64,000 nucleotides of DNA, taken from the NCBI GenBank assembly GCA_964036295.1, contig OZ038462.1, forward strand, positions 29,784,855-29,848,854, in the 5' to 3' direction. Shown piece after piece: positions 48,001-60,000 of this stretch; position 1 is the stretch's first letter, and each line of letters begins with the position of its first letter. The notes beneath the pieces are model-generated. The model saw only the letters and a list, made by a program, of their open reading frames with translations, did no database searches and had not been told where the DNA came from. This DNA comes from Plumapathes pennacea. Its lineage: Eukaryota > Cnidaria > Anthozoa > Antipatharia > Myriopathidae. The position numbers were made by a program, and so were the translations under genes.

Positions 48001-51000
48001 AACTATGGTGCGTTTCAAACTGGAAGTGGACGCACGGTTCAAGTATCTGAAAAAGCACTCGAAAAGGCACGAGCCACATTAGATGAGATAGACAGATCTC
48101 TCGGCGAAGTAAACACATCAACTGACAACATACGTTTCGAGTGTAAGTCTTCACGTCTGGACAACTGCGAATCTGAAACGGCAGGCGACGTTACTCTTCA
48201 AGTCACACCAACTCCCTCCATGGCGCTCAGTATCAGTGACGATGTCGTGTCTAGAGAGATCCTCGAGAGCTCCAAAGCCTTGCTTGCTGATGAGTCTTTC
48301 CAGGAGTTTCTATCTACAAATAACTGCATCACTTCAACGCCCTGTTCTGCTGCAAAAACACCCCAGGCCGAAAGAACAAGTCGCAGCGAAGTTCATCTCC
48401 AAGCGCTGCCAACAGGTTGGTCTTGAATGTGATTGATTTTGATCCCGTTTACACCAGAGGGAATTGTACTGGATTTATGGTGCAGTAGGTTTTGGTGAAT
48501 CCGGGAAGGAAATTAATGCAGAAGCGAAACTCAAAATTTGAATACGAAAACCTCCTGTGTTCAAGATGGCTTTCAATTCTAAACGCACGAATTCAAAATA
48601 ATTCGCCCGAATGTGAACGTCAATTAATCCAGGGGCCATTTCAATAAAACATGTACAAGTGTATTTTACAAGTTGGGCCACTCTTTGCTCCAATACAATA
48701 GTCAATTACTGTTCAGTGCTGCTATCCATTTGAGACACGTATCTGTAACTTTTTACAGACTTTTGTCAGATCAAAGTCTAGAATAATGGCTCAATTTATA
48801 AAATACACGAGTAAATGTTTATGTAGAGGTGTAGACGTGTTGTTTTTCTTGCGAATCTGGAACTATTAAAGAAATGCAGCGCAACTCTAGCCTCTTGCGC
48901 ATATGCTCTGAGCTCGTCACACAAAGATTTCTCCCTCACGAACGTTTGTGGGGGAGGAATCTTTGTGTGACGAGCTCAGAGCGTCTGTGCAGGAGGCTAG
49001 CGCTACTCATGTTAGTGTAAAATTTGCCTTATGTGGCTGTTTGCTTTGTCGTGTCATGCCATGCTGTGCCATGCTGTGCTGTGCTTGTCTTATATTTCTT
49101 ATCCTGTCTTGTCCTCCGTTGTTTTGGTTTATTCCTTTATGTCTTATTCTAAGTTATGTTTGATTGACATTGTAAAATTCTGCTGATGTCCCAACTGATC
49201 CATCTGCATTGGTCTTTAGTAAGAACACCCCATGCGAGGAACATCCTACAGAGAAACTCAACACCGGTGAGTCGGGTGTCGTACTTTGTGAATCATATTC
49301 AAATCACTAGAGAGGTGTATTTTTTTTTTTTTTATTTAAACATATTTGGGCGTTTACCCCAAGAACTCATGGCTCATCGAGGGGGCTTACGTAGAGAGGT
49401 GTATGTCCTGTTCGCTTAATTTTGTTCGTCTCTTCATTTTGAGTACAATGTTTGAAATCATTCTGACACTCGCTTTGGTTTTGTGCGTCTAAAATCGCGA
49501 AGTTTCATCCCAAGGTGCAATAAGGTACTCTGGACATATCGCTGTATATGATGACTATCACTAGATTTCCGAGAAACCAATTGAAAATAACTGTGATCTT
49601 TATGGAGTTATACTGTACGTCTCATTTTCCCTGTTTGTTTGTTTTGTCAGTTCATAAGCCACGACGACACTTCTCGGGGTCAAGTCAAGCAAAGGTCGGA
49701 CATGAAAGCTATGAAGTCAACACCATCAGGTATTGATGACGCCCTGCTCTAATTCGTTCTCCATTTTCCCTGTTCTTGAAATGTCCTTTTCCTCCTTTTG
49801 CTCGTTTCCCTTTAATATATTTACCTCATTTTTTCCTCTTCCAGTTTTTTACTGTTTTTTTTTATGCCCTTGTGCTCCGCCCTGTCTCTTGTGGCTGCTT
49901 ATATTCCTTCGTGTTTCTTCATTCCTACCTCCTTATCATTCCTTTTCCTTTTTCTCCATCTTGTTAGTTTGTCTTCTGTAACCTCTTTCCCTTCGAATGG
50001 TTGTACTTCTTTACTCGCTTTCAAGTTCTTTAGAAATTCTTTTAAACACATCCGGACTGCAGGAGTACTGTATGACCGCCGTTCGTCAAGATTAAGTCTG
50101 CCTTTGACACCCCAGACCATCAACTCCGATACCAACGCAGGGCGCCCTTCAGCACGCACGTAAGTTACTCAACAAGAAACAATAATCACCGCTTGTTTGA
50201 ACGTGTCTACCTATGCATACTGAATGTATAATTTATCACAATATGATTATAAACCAAGGCAAACGGAACTGAATCGTACAGTAGTTGCGGTCCGCATAAT
50301 CACTTTTCGTATTATTATGGTTGATGGAAAATGTTCTATTTCAAACCATGAAAATTCAGCTCAAGATGACTGACGCAAAATCGTCCAAAAATAAAATAAA
50401 AAAGTCTGGTTACTTCCCGCTTCAAGGTGGAGTATCGGAACGTGTAGCAGGACTTGTCCTTATCTAAGTCTCCTCTTTTAGAGGGATCATCACCGGGAGC
50501 CGCGTCAGTAACGGATTCAGCAGAATGCACAGGAGCTCACGTCACGTGAGCGCAGGCCCCAGTCCTCGAGCGATCTCTCCTATCCAGACCTCGACATCAC
50601 GGAGCCCAGATATTCCTCGCAATGCAGTTCCACTCCCGAGAAGAGGTGTAACGCCATTCAGCAGCACCGCTGGGCGAAACGTTGGGATCCCGCGACCGCA
50701 TTTCTCAACTCCATATCGCAACAGTGAGAGGGGTAACCGGATGAATGGAGAAGTTTCGTCCGAGAGCGTTTCCCCCTCCGCAAAGAAGCCCAGACTCTCA
50801 GGGCCTCCTGGATTAATGTCGAGTGAGCATGGTGGTACATCTAATCACAAGTTAAAGGCAAGTCTATACCTATACCACTGAAGTCATTGCATTAATTATT
50901 AATTAATTATTAATTATTAAGAATTATTCTTACTTATATGTTGCTTTTATTCTATTACCAGATTCTTCTTAAATCGTACAACAGGTTTTAGCAACACCGC

Positions 51001-54000
51001 GGAAATTTAATAAATTTCCACTGGTTTGCCGTGGTGTGGACTCTTATTTACCACGGTTAATCGACCAATCAGAGGGCGAGAAACTAGTGTGTTGTGGTAA
51101 AAACATTTTTTTTTTCGGCCGAGCAGTCATATTATGTTTGAGTCAGCGGTCATTGCACAAAAACTATGGATTCAACTACATATTTTGAAATTCATAGTAA
51201 TGTTCATAAAACTTCAAAACTTAGCCAAGAAGCTCAATACTAGGTAGGACTCGATATTCAACTATAAGTTAGTTTAATGTATTTTGTGTAACATAAGGTA
51301 TGCACAAGAAGCTTGCACACGAGGTGAAATTTTACCTCGAGTTATAAGAAGTTAGATATTAATGTTGACGAACGCTGAACAACGGAGTGACGTCAGGAAC
51401 TTAGCACTGTACATTTCGACCAATGATATCAATGCTTTTCAGGGGTCGAGCAAAGTTAAGCCTCAGTTGGGCTTCCTGTTCAAATTACGTCAGCATCAAG
51501 GTCGGACTAGCCTACGCCAATACGTTGGAAATACTAAACCAGCGAGATACAGTAAAGAAGAAGTAAGTTATAAAGCCTATAGCCTATATGTGAACCATCG
51601 TTACTGATAGTTGAACATTGACGTTATCCTGGGTTGTATCTATACTTGCTGACGTGTATCTTCGTTCTTGCTTGGTGGCTTTTTAGCTCCGACACTCTCT
51701 CTACACACACAACATAAAAAGAAGCAGAACAAACAGTGACACAATATACACGTACTATGAACAACACATACTCCTCATTGCTCTGGATTATTTCACCCGG
51801 TTATCCATCCTCTTATCCGTCAGGCAGTCACTCACTCACTCACTCGATCACTCACCCACCCATTTAGTCATTTAGTCATTTCATCAAAATGTAGTCCATT
51901 ATTGTACTCTCTGAATTTCATTTATTTCTTTGTTTTTATTTTTTGTGTTTTTATTTTTTGTAAGCTTTATAATTTAGGGGTGAACAAGGAAGTGGTGGCT
52001 GTCACGTGTTCCAATGCAGCCTCGTTTCGGTTTGACGGAGCGAAGTACTTCAGTGACGATGTGCGCTCCACCAATCAGGGCACGAGGACTGAGGACGGGG
52101 GGCTGCTGCGGCTCGCTGCGGATGGCTGGCTTGGGCTGAACGAGATCCAGAGGTCAGAACTGCATGATAGCTCATTTCTTCAATTTCCAAACTTCCCGAC
52201 CCCTCCCCTGGTAAGTTCACTAATGACACGTCCTATCCCTTCCTTAGCGCCTTCCTCAGCACCCCAGGAGTGGAGCGCGGTCTCATAAGCGACGAATGGA
52301 TCGAGAATCACTACCGCTGGATTGTGTGGAAGCTGGCGGCAATGGAGGTCTCGTTCCCTTCGCATTTTGCTGGAAGGTAAAGTAGTAAGAGGAAACAGAG
52401 CTAAGACAAACATGAGTGACAGAGGCCCACAATGCGTGTACCCTAATGCCAACCGTTTTCCTACTATATAGGAAAACTGAATTCAAACTTCCATTTCCGT
52501 TTTTCGTTTTCCTCAAAAATCGGAAAACGAATTGAACTTCCCGATTCTCGTTTTCAATTTCTGATTTTTTTTTTTTGAGATTTTCGTTTCTCGCCAACCG
52601 GAAGAATGTTGGCACTTCCTGTCGCTTGAGAAGAAGATTAGTTTCTTTTGACCCAAAAGTGCTACTTACCTTTTTCATCGCGTGTGCTACAGCCGGCCGG
52701 CTTTGATTTGTTACCGGTATCATTTGCAAGTCCCAAAACATCAGATTAACTCTGTCTTAGTCTACTCTCGCCTGCAGCTATGAAGTGGCTTGTGTCCTCC
52801 ATTTGTGCAGGTGTCTTACGCCACACTGGATTCTGTGTCAGCTGAAGTATAGATATGACAGAGAAGTTGACCACAGTCACAGGTACCTTGCTGTCTTCTG
52901 TTTGTGTGTTTTCTTTCTGTTGATTCTAGTTTTGTCTCATTTGTTAGATGTCAAAACAGCAATGGGTTTATTCACCGCGTCATCCATTCTATCAGTCCGT
53001 CGGTCGCGCACTCACTGAATCACGCACGTACACACTCCCTCACTCCACTCACTCACTGCAGTACTTACTCGATCACTCACTTGCTCACCCAATCACTCAG
53101 TCACTCAGTCACTCCACTCAGTCACTCATTACTCACTCGGTTACTCACTTGCTCACTCACTCACTCACCCAAATTGCTCAGTCAGTCACTCGATCACTCG
53201 CTCATTCGTTCACTCACTCGATCATCGGTCACTCACTCCCGCCTTTAGTCACATTTGCCTTTCATAAACAGATCGTCTCTGAAGAAGATCCTAGAGCGCG
53301 ATGACGTGTCCACACGTACCATGGTGCTGTGCGTGTCTGGTGTGTGTGTTACAGAAGATACAAAGGAAGAGAGCGTGTCATCTGACGGCCAAACTGCTTC
53401 CAAACAAGAAGAGTTAGCGGGCGAGGTAAGAGGGGATACTCTGTGCCATAGTCCATCAATAGTTACTTATCACAATAAGCCACTTCTATGCTTATGCAGC
53501 GCAGTTGAGGTCACGGGACGATCAAACTTGGCAGGCAGAGTGAATATTAGTATGCATTATGTCCCTGGCAGAAACCGGCCGTTATTCAAGTCACTGACGG
53601 ATGGTATGACACGCGTGCTCTGTTGGACAAACCGCTGACAAGACTTTTGACTCAAGGCCGAATTCAAGTTGGACAAAAACTGTGTGTTTATGGGGCGGAT
53701 CTTGTTGGGTCGGACCAAGCTGTGTCCCCTTTGGAGGTAGAATGTACCGTTTTGTTGTTGTTGTTGTTGTTGTTTTGGGGGAGGGGGAGAGGGGAGTGTA
53801 TTTTGTGTACTGACATTAACCTGTAAGAGAAGCCCAAGCAGTACACATTGGCACAAACAAAATTTCCACATCTGAGGTGTACATTGCCTTTTTTTTATCT
53901 GCGTGTTTTAGCCTTTTAGCATAATGAACTCCAGTGCAATCCTTTCTTTTTTAGCAGCTTTTGCTTTCATCATGAGCAATCGAGACCGTATCTCTGATCA

Positions 54001-57000
54001 TTTTGGGCGAGGGAACATGTACGAATATCGCATTTCTAGTTTGTGCATAATCTTGAGACCTTTTTTGTTCCTACTTACATATGCATCCTGTGTTGTGGAT
54101 TCAGGCCCCGAGTTCACTGATGTTACGTTTTCACGCTAACTCCACTCGCCGTGCACGATGGGACGCCAGGCTGGGTCTACAGCGCCATGCGCATGCCTTC
54201 CCACTGAAACTGGCTTCTCTGTTTCCTGACGGTGGGCTCATTGGTTGCATTGATGTTATTGTTCTCAGGCAGTATCCACTTCAGGTAATGCAGTCAACGC
54301 ACAGCATTACTATCGATTTGTGACTTTCTCGTACAATCCTTTCTTCGTCAAGCATGGCTTTGTGGTCCAAATCACACATAAAACGTAAAAATTCGTGAAC
54401 TCTGCTCAATATCAACGTGGAGACTGCTATTGGAATGTACTCATTTAGAGCTTTCGTTTGAGTGGTCACACCTTTAGGTTTCATTTGAACGTTTAGGAGT
54501 TGCAAGTAAACACTGATGTTGCAAAAGTACTCATTGGGAGCTTTCATTTGAGTGGTCACACCTAAAGGTTTCACTTGACAGTTCAAGAGTTGGAAGTGAA
54601 CACTGCTATTACAATGGGCTTAGTTAGAGGTTTCGTTTGAACGATCACACGATTTTAGGGTGATCTATGAACGTAATAGAACAGTGTCTGGATGACTTTG
54701 TAAACCAAAACCAAACATAAACAACAGCGCACATCATGAAGGCTGCAAGAAAATACTTTCAATCCAACCAGAAACCAACGTAATTTGCGATTGGTTTTAC
54801 CTTGAAGAAGAGACCAATCAGCAGTTCGAGGACATGCCATCACTCAAAGAGCGTAGCAAACACAAAACCAAAGCAATCACACGATTTCTTTGGACAGTCA
54901 TCTGAAGAACGTTCTATCATAATGCAATGTAATGTAATAACATCTTGGGATAATTGCGTCTTTCTCACAGTGGATGGAGAAGATGCCTGACGGCTCGAAT
55001 GTGTTCAGGAGCCCGCGTGTCGAGGAGAGAGAAGCACAGCGGTTTGATCGTGAGCGACAGCGGAGAAGGGAGGCACTGTTCATGCGCGTTGAGCGGGAAT
55101 TTGAGAAAGAAAGCTCCCAGCCAGGTACGAAGTGGGTTACAAGATTACCATGTCATTTTTGCTATTTATTCTTTTGTAAGTTTATTGTTGTTTTTGTGAC
55201 AATGTCAAAATTATATGCAATCCTTGACCTTTAATTCAAAGAACCTGGGACTTATTATCCCAACACAGAATTGATAGTCTGACATTTTGAACCCAAGCGA
55301 AAGATCACTCAAATACTTCGCGTAACTGTAGAGCCCCCCACTGCTGGAGATAGGGGTGTTGGGGGGGGGGGGGGGGGGGGGGGCGATCTTGTTCTCCTGG
55401 GACTACCTTCTCGTCCTGGTGATTTTTTAAAGGAAACTTTGCGCTTACAGTTGCATTCCACGTTGCGAAATTTTGTGATGAGGGCACAGGAGTAATGTGA
55501 GATGTTTTGTTGTTGTTGTTGTTGTTGTTTTCAGAACTAGATAAGAAGAGAAAACGCAAAGGAGGTCAGCGGTCTTTTAACGCCAGTCAGATGGAAACCT
55601 TACGTGACGGCAGAGATATTCATGATGCTTTGAGCATGGCTTCCGACCCTGATGCGTTCATGGTAAGTTGGTTGAGTTGTATGATGTAAACTACTGATTT
55701 TTTTTTCTGTATTTTGTTCGTGACTTTCAGGGTTCTTTTCTGATGCGTTCATGATTTTTGGATCTGCTTAACTGCTGTGGCTTCATTTTGTCCATGGTTT
55801 GAGGGTTTTGTTTCTTATGCGTTGTTTTGCTTTTAACTTTTAGAGTGCTCTGGACGACGAGCAGCGAAAACTTTTGGACTGTTACACTTGCTCATTTCAT
55901 GAGAGTAGGCGCATGGAACTGCAGGCCAAGTTTGAGCAAGCGTGGAGCGAGCAGGAGGAGGTACTCAGAAGTGGAATAGAACGGTTTTCGATCGACTGCC
56001 GAAATAACTTGAGTATCAGGCCCTCCTCAAGGATAAAGGGGAGAGGGGACGGAAAACGAGCAAAAAACGAATTAGGGGGAGAGGGAAAAGGAGGGCTTCT
56101 CCTTTCCCCCTCCCCCATTTTGTTTTTCTTTTTTCCCCTCCCCTTCCCCTTAAAAGCCGGACACTCAGAGTACTGTCAAAAGTAATAGTGTGACTGCTTC
56201 GGTTAGGTGTTTACTGTGCTGTTTGATTGAATTGATTCAAACAAGTTTAGAAGCATTCTTGGCCAATCACGCAATCAAGCAAGTGGAGATGGCATTGTCT
56301 TGCACTGCTGATTTGTTTCTTCTTCGTGTTGTAATAGCAGTCGCAAATCACTTTGTTTTATGGTTTGTTAAGAGTGATTATTCGCAAATCACTTTGTTTT
56401 ATGGTTTGTTAAGAGTGATTATTCGCAAATCACTTTGTTTTATGGTTTGTTAAGAGTGATTATTCGCAAATCACTTTGTTTTATGGTTTGTTAAGAGTGA
56501 TTATTCGCAAATCACTTTGTTTTGTGGTTTGTTAAGAGTGATTATTCGCAAATCACTTTGTTTTGTGGTTTGTTAAGAGTGATTATTCGCAAATCACTTT
56601 GTTTTGTGGTTTGTTAAGAGTGATTATTCGCAAATTACTTAGTTTTATGGCTTGTTAAGAGTGATTATTCGCAAATCACTTTGTTTTGTGGTTTGTTAAG
56701 AGTGATTGTTTAGTGACTGAGGCTGTTATCTCTTTGGTTTTGGTTTCCAACTTCTGAAAGACGAACGAAAACCGCTATAAATCCAGAATAAGTGTAGTCA
56801 TTACCTCTGATTGATGCAGGAATTATGCAGGGATTTACCTTACGTTTTTGTTCTGTCTATATATGTTTGAATTGTGTCTGTGTTTACAGCACCAAACCGA
56901 GAGAAACGTTGTGGCGTTACTGAAAGTTCGGGTCGCTGACTATTGTAAAGACAGCGAAGAGCCAAAGAGTAAGTTTTTTATGACCCCCTCAGTTCCTCTC

Positions 57001-60000
57001 ACTGAATTTTGCTTGTGTCTTGTGCGTGGCCTACAGTCCGAGCGAGTGAATGGGTTTGTCTGTATTGATAGATTGTGGTTGTAATATAACGAATTCTCTT
57101 GCCAGTTGCGGTGTTAAGTGTGTGGCGGCCCAGTAAGGAAGTCATGTCGCTTCTGAGCGAGGGAGCCCGTTTGAAGATCTACCACGCGACAGCATCTGCC
57201 AGCAGGTAAAACCTCAATAACAGACAAAACTCTTGCTCTTATGTGATTTCAAAAGCTGGATTGGTTTATACTGCACAGAGGGCGGGGGCGGAAGAGGAGC
57301 TTTGGGCGCCCATATTCGAGAGAGGCGACTAAAGAGTTTGATAAACTATCAATGACTTTCTGAGATCCAAGATATTCTTCAGAGCCAAAGTTATGTGACT
57401 GGGAGGACATTGATTTACTGTACGGTGACTACATGACTATGTATACAAGGGGGAAGTTTCAGCCAATCCGATGTGGGGTGTGGTTTTGGTAGCAGAATTT
57501 TTACTGTATCTACAAGCGCGTTTTGGTGCATTGTGAACATTACGTCAACACGTTTTACGCTACTGTCTCTTACAACCGATCACCCGCCGTTGATATCATC
57601 TTGAGTATGACTAACCTTTCGCTGTCTTCCCTCACTTTCAAGGCACAGGCAGGGCACAGAGATACAGGTTAGTGTATCTCGCCATCTAGTGATGTAATCG
57701 TGTTACTCGTTCTTTGTTTGTGTTTATTGCTGTTGTTTTGTCAGCAAGGGACCGCATGAACTGAGTGTTTGCAGATCAGTGTTGTGATTAAATCGTCGCA
57801 CTCTGTCTTCCTGTAACATCTCTTTAAATGTATACCATTAGCTGTCGGGGACAAGAACGACTCGCTACCAAACTTTGCCAGTTGACCCGGGAGTGAAATG
57901 CAGGGTTTACAGCGAGAGAAAGGTGTGTTAATCACTTTACGCTGTACAGATATTTGTGTTGCATTATTCCACCTGGTCTGCACTTCGTGCCCAATATTTT
58001 TCTCGTTCATTCGCATCAAGTGAGGACTGGGGAGAGTATGCGAGCAACGAGCAACGAGAGGGTGTGAGAGTTTGTAGAAAGCGCAATGTTGCAATCCTGT
58101 GGATATCCGATACATTTAGGGACTGAGAGCGTGTTGGTCTGCGGCACTATTTTGTTTCTATATCCTGAGTTTTTACAACCAGTCACATCACGACTAAACC
58201 GACCAATCACATCACGACTGAACTGACCAATCACAGCAGCCGCCTGACCAGAGACGAAAATACCATCTTCACTTGACTCTGAAGACAACTACATCGTTTA
58301 GGTGGTCGAAACGTCAGTCACCAACAACAGCATTCATTCTGAAGACTACTGTCACCCGAAAGACAACACCAGACGGACAATATCCTGTTTTTGGTCCAAG
58401 TACTTCAGTTATTTATACTCATCTGTTTTTAGGTGAATTTTCAACAATAGGTCACGTGACCCAAAATTAACTACGTTAACGAGAATTCGTTTTTGAGTAC
58501 CATAAACGGAAAGAACATTTTAAAAAAAATATGTAGGATTTTAGGTATATAGCAGTAAATCACCAATCATTGGCAGCATTTTGAAGTTCAGAAAATTAAG
58601 AAGATTTGTATTGGAGAAGTTACTGGAGGGCAAGGCCTTGCACGTGATGTAAGCGGGATCTTTTTTAATTGCGGATTGGAAGAATTAATATGTTGTTAGT
58701 TGGAGCATTCTTTGATGCTAATCATAATATAGTCTTCTGCAACAATGTATCCAGAGCGCCTCATTACGTTTCTTACTTTCGTGCATTCTCTCCCAACCGG
58801 CAGACTACGTCATTCGGGATACTGACCCAGAAACTCCTCAGTCCTTATACGGAAGTCGATTTGGTCGGCGTCGTTGTCTTCTGTAGTCCTCAGACGCATT
58901 CAAGGTAAAGGCTACAGATTCCTGTCGAACATCATGTGGTTTACGTGTGGCTCTGAAATGGCCAATCATGCTACTTGGTTTTTATGACGTGATTTTATGT
59001 AGAAACAAAACCAAGCTCAGCAAAGAGATTTACTCGACAGACACTCGTTTATACGGAGCTAAAAGGACAGAACTATTTGATACTTACACTTGAAGTCACT
59101 AAACGGACTTTGAATTGACGAAAGTTTGTAAAATGTTACGGATACAAGTCTCAAGTACATAGCTGCAACAGTATTTGGCCAAGTGTGTTTTAACGTGCAG
59201 GGGACTGGTACAACTTGTAACATACACTTGGTAACGGAAGAATAGCTTCATGACAGATTGATTGGAATTTTCCATCGTTGAACGATCAAGGTCCAGTTGC
59301 ATAAAAGATTAACGCCCGGAACCAGACGTAAATAACAATAGAAGTATATTAATTTTCATTGTTATAAACGCCTAGTCCCGAGCGTTAATATTTTATGCAA
59401 CTGGGCCCAGGCTCCCTCAGATCTCCATGATAACAATATGTGTTCGTTTCTGCTCGCGTCCTTTTAGTGTGCAAACAGTGTATCTTGCTGACGAGGAACA
59501 GAACTTAGTCACCATCAAGTTTTGGGGAGGACTTAAGGTATGTGAAGATTGCAAATCAAGGTTTGCTTTTGTTCCTGATTGGCCAAGAATGCTGCCAAAC
59601 TTGGGCCAATCCAAAAGCGTAGCAAACGCAAAACCAAAGCGATCACACGATTCCTCTCGGCAGTCATCCGAAAACGGCTCTATGGAAACTAGTTTGTTGG
59701 TCTTGTTGTGCAAGTTATTTTCTCGATTTTACCTTTTTAAGGCGCATGCTCTGGAGGGTCTTGTGAAGCCGCGGTGCCTCGTGGCCAGCAGCAATCTCCT
59801 TGTGCGACCAGATGATCACGTGACGTACGCGTGCCTGACGTTTGGTGATCTGTCATGCCTCACCCTGAAACCACGTGATAGTCACCTACGCAGAGCACTT
59901 GAGACTTTACAGAGCTCCATTAAGGTACGTGCGCGGCGTATCCATTCAACGCACGTGGCTTATTCCACACCTATCTAATTCTGTTCGTTTCTTTAGAGTA

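Larger units (their letters stand above)
51443..59924 (+). other. BRCA2: BRCA2 DNA-binding domain exons (12-28)
   Basis: Order matches vertebrate BRCA2: helical domain ([35 protein letters not shown]), OB1 ([39 protein letters not shown]), OB2 start ([26 protein letters not shown]), the Arg/Glu-rich tower ([11 protein letters not shown] to AWSEQEE), OB2 return ([18 protein letters not shown]) and OB3 ([39 protein letters not shown]). The domain binds single-stranded DNA and, in vertebrates, DSS1. Confidence 0.92.

Noticed and set aside
49733..50050. Phe/Ser-rich hydrophobic ORFs resembling membrane proteins
   Set aside because: Polypyrimidine-rich BRCA2 intron 9 sequence between exons with matching phases.
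52904..53304. Two overlapping ORFs rich in Ser, His, Thr and Leu
   Set aside because: Products of the TCAC simple repeat in BRCA2 intron 15.
56341..56710. CRISPR-like direct repeats
   Set aside because: Units are contiguous with no spacers, in an animal intron; it is a minisatellite.
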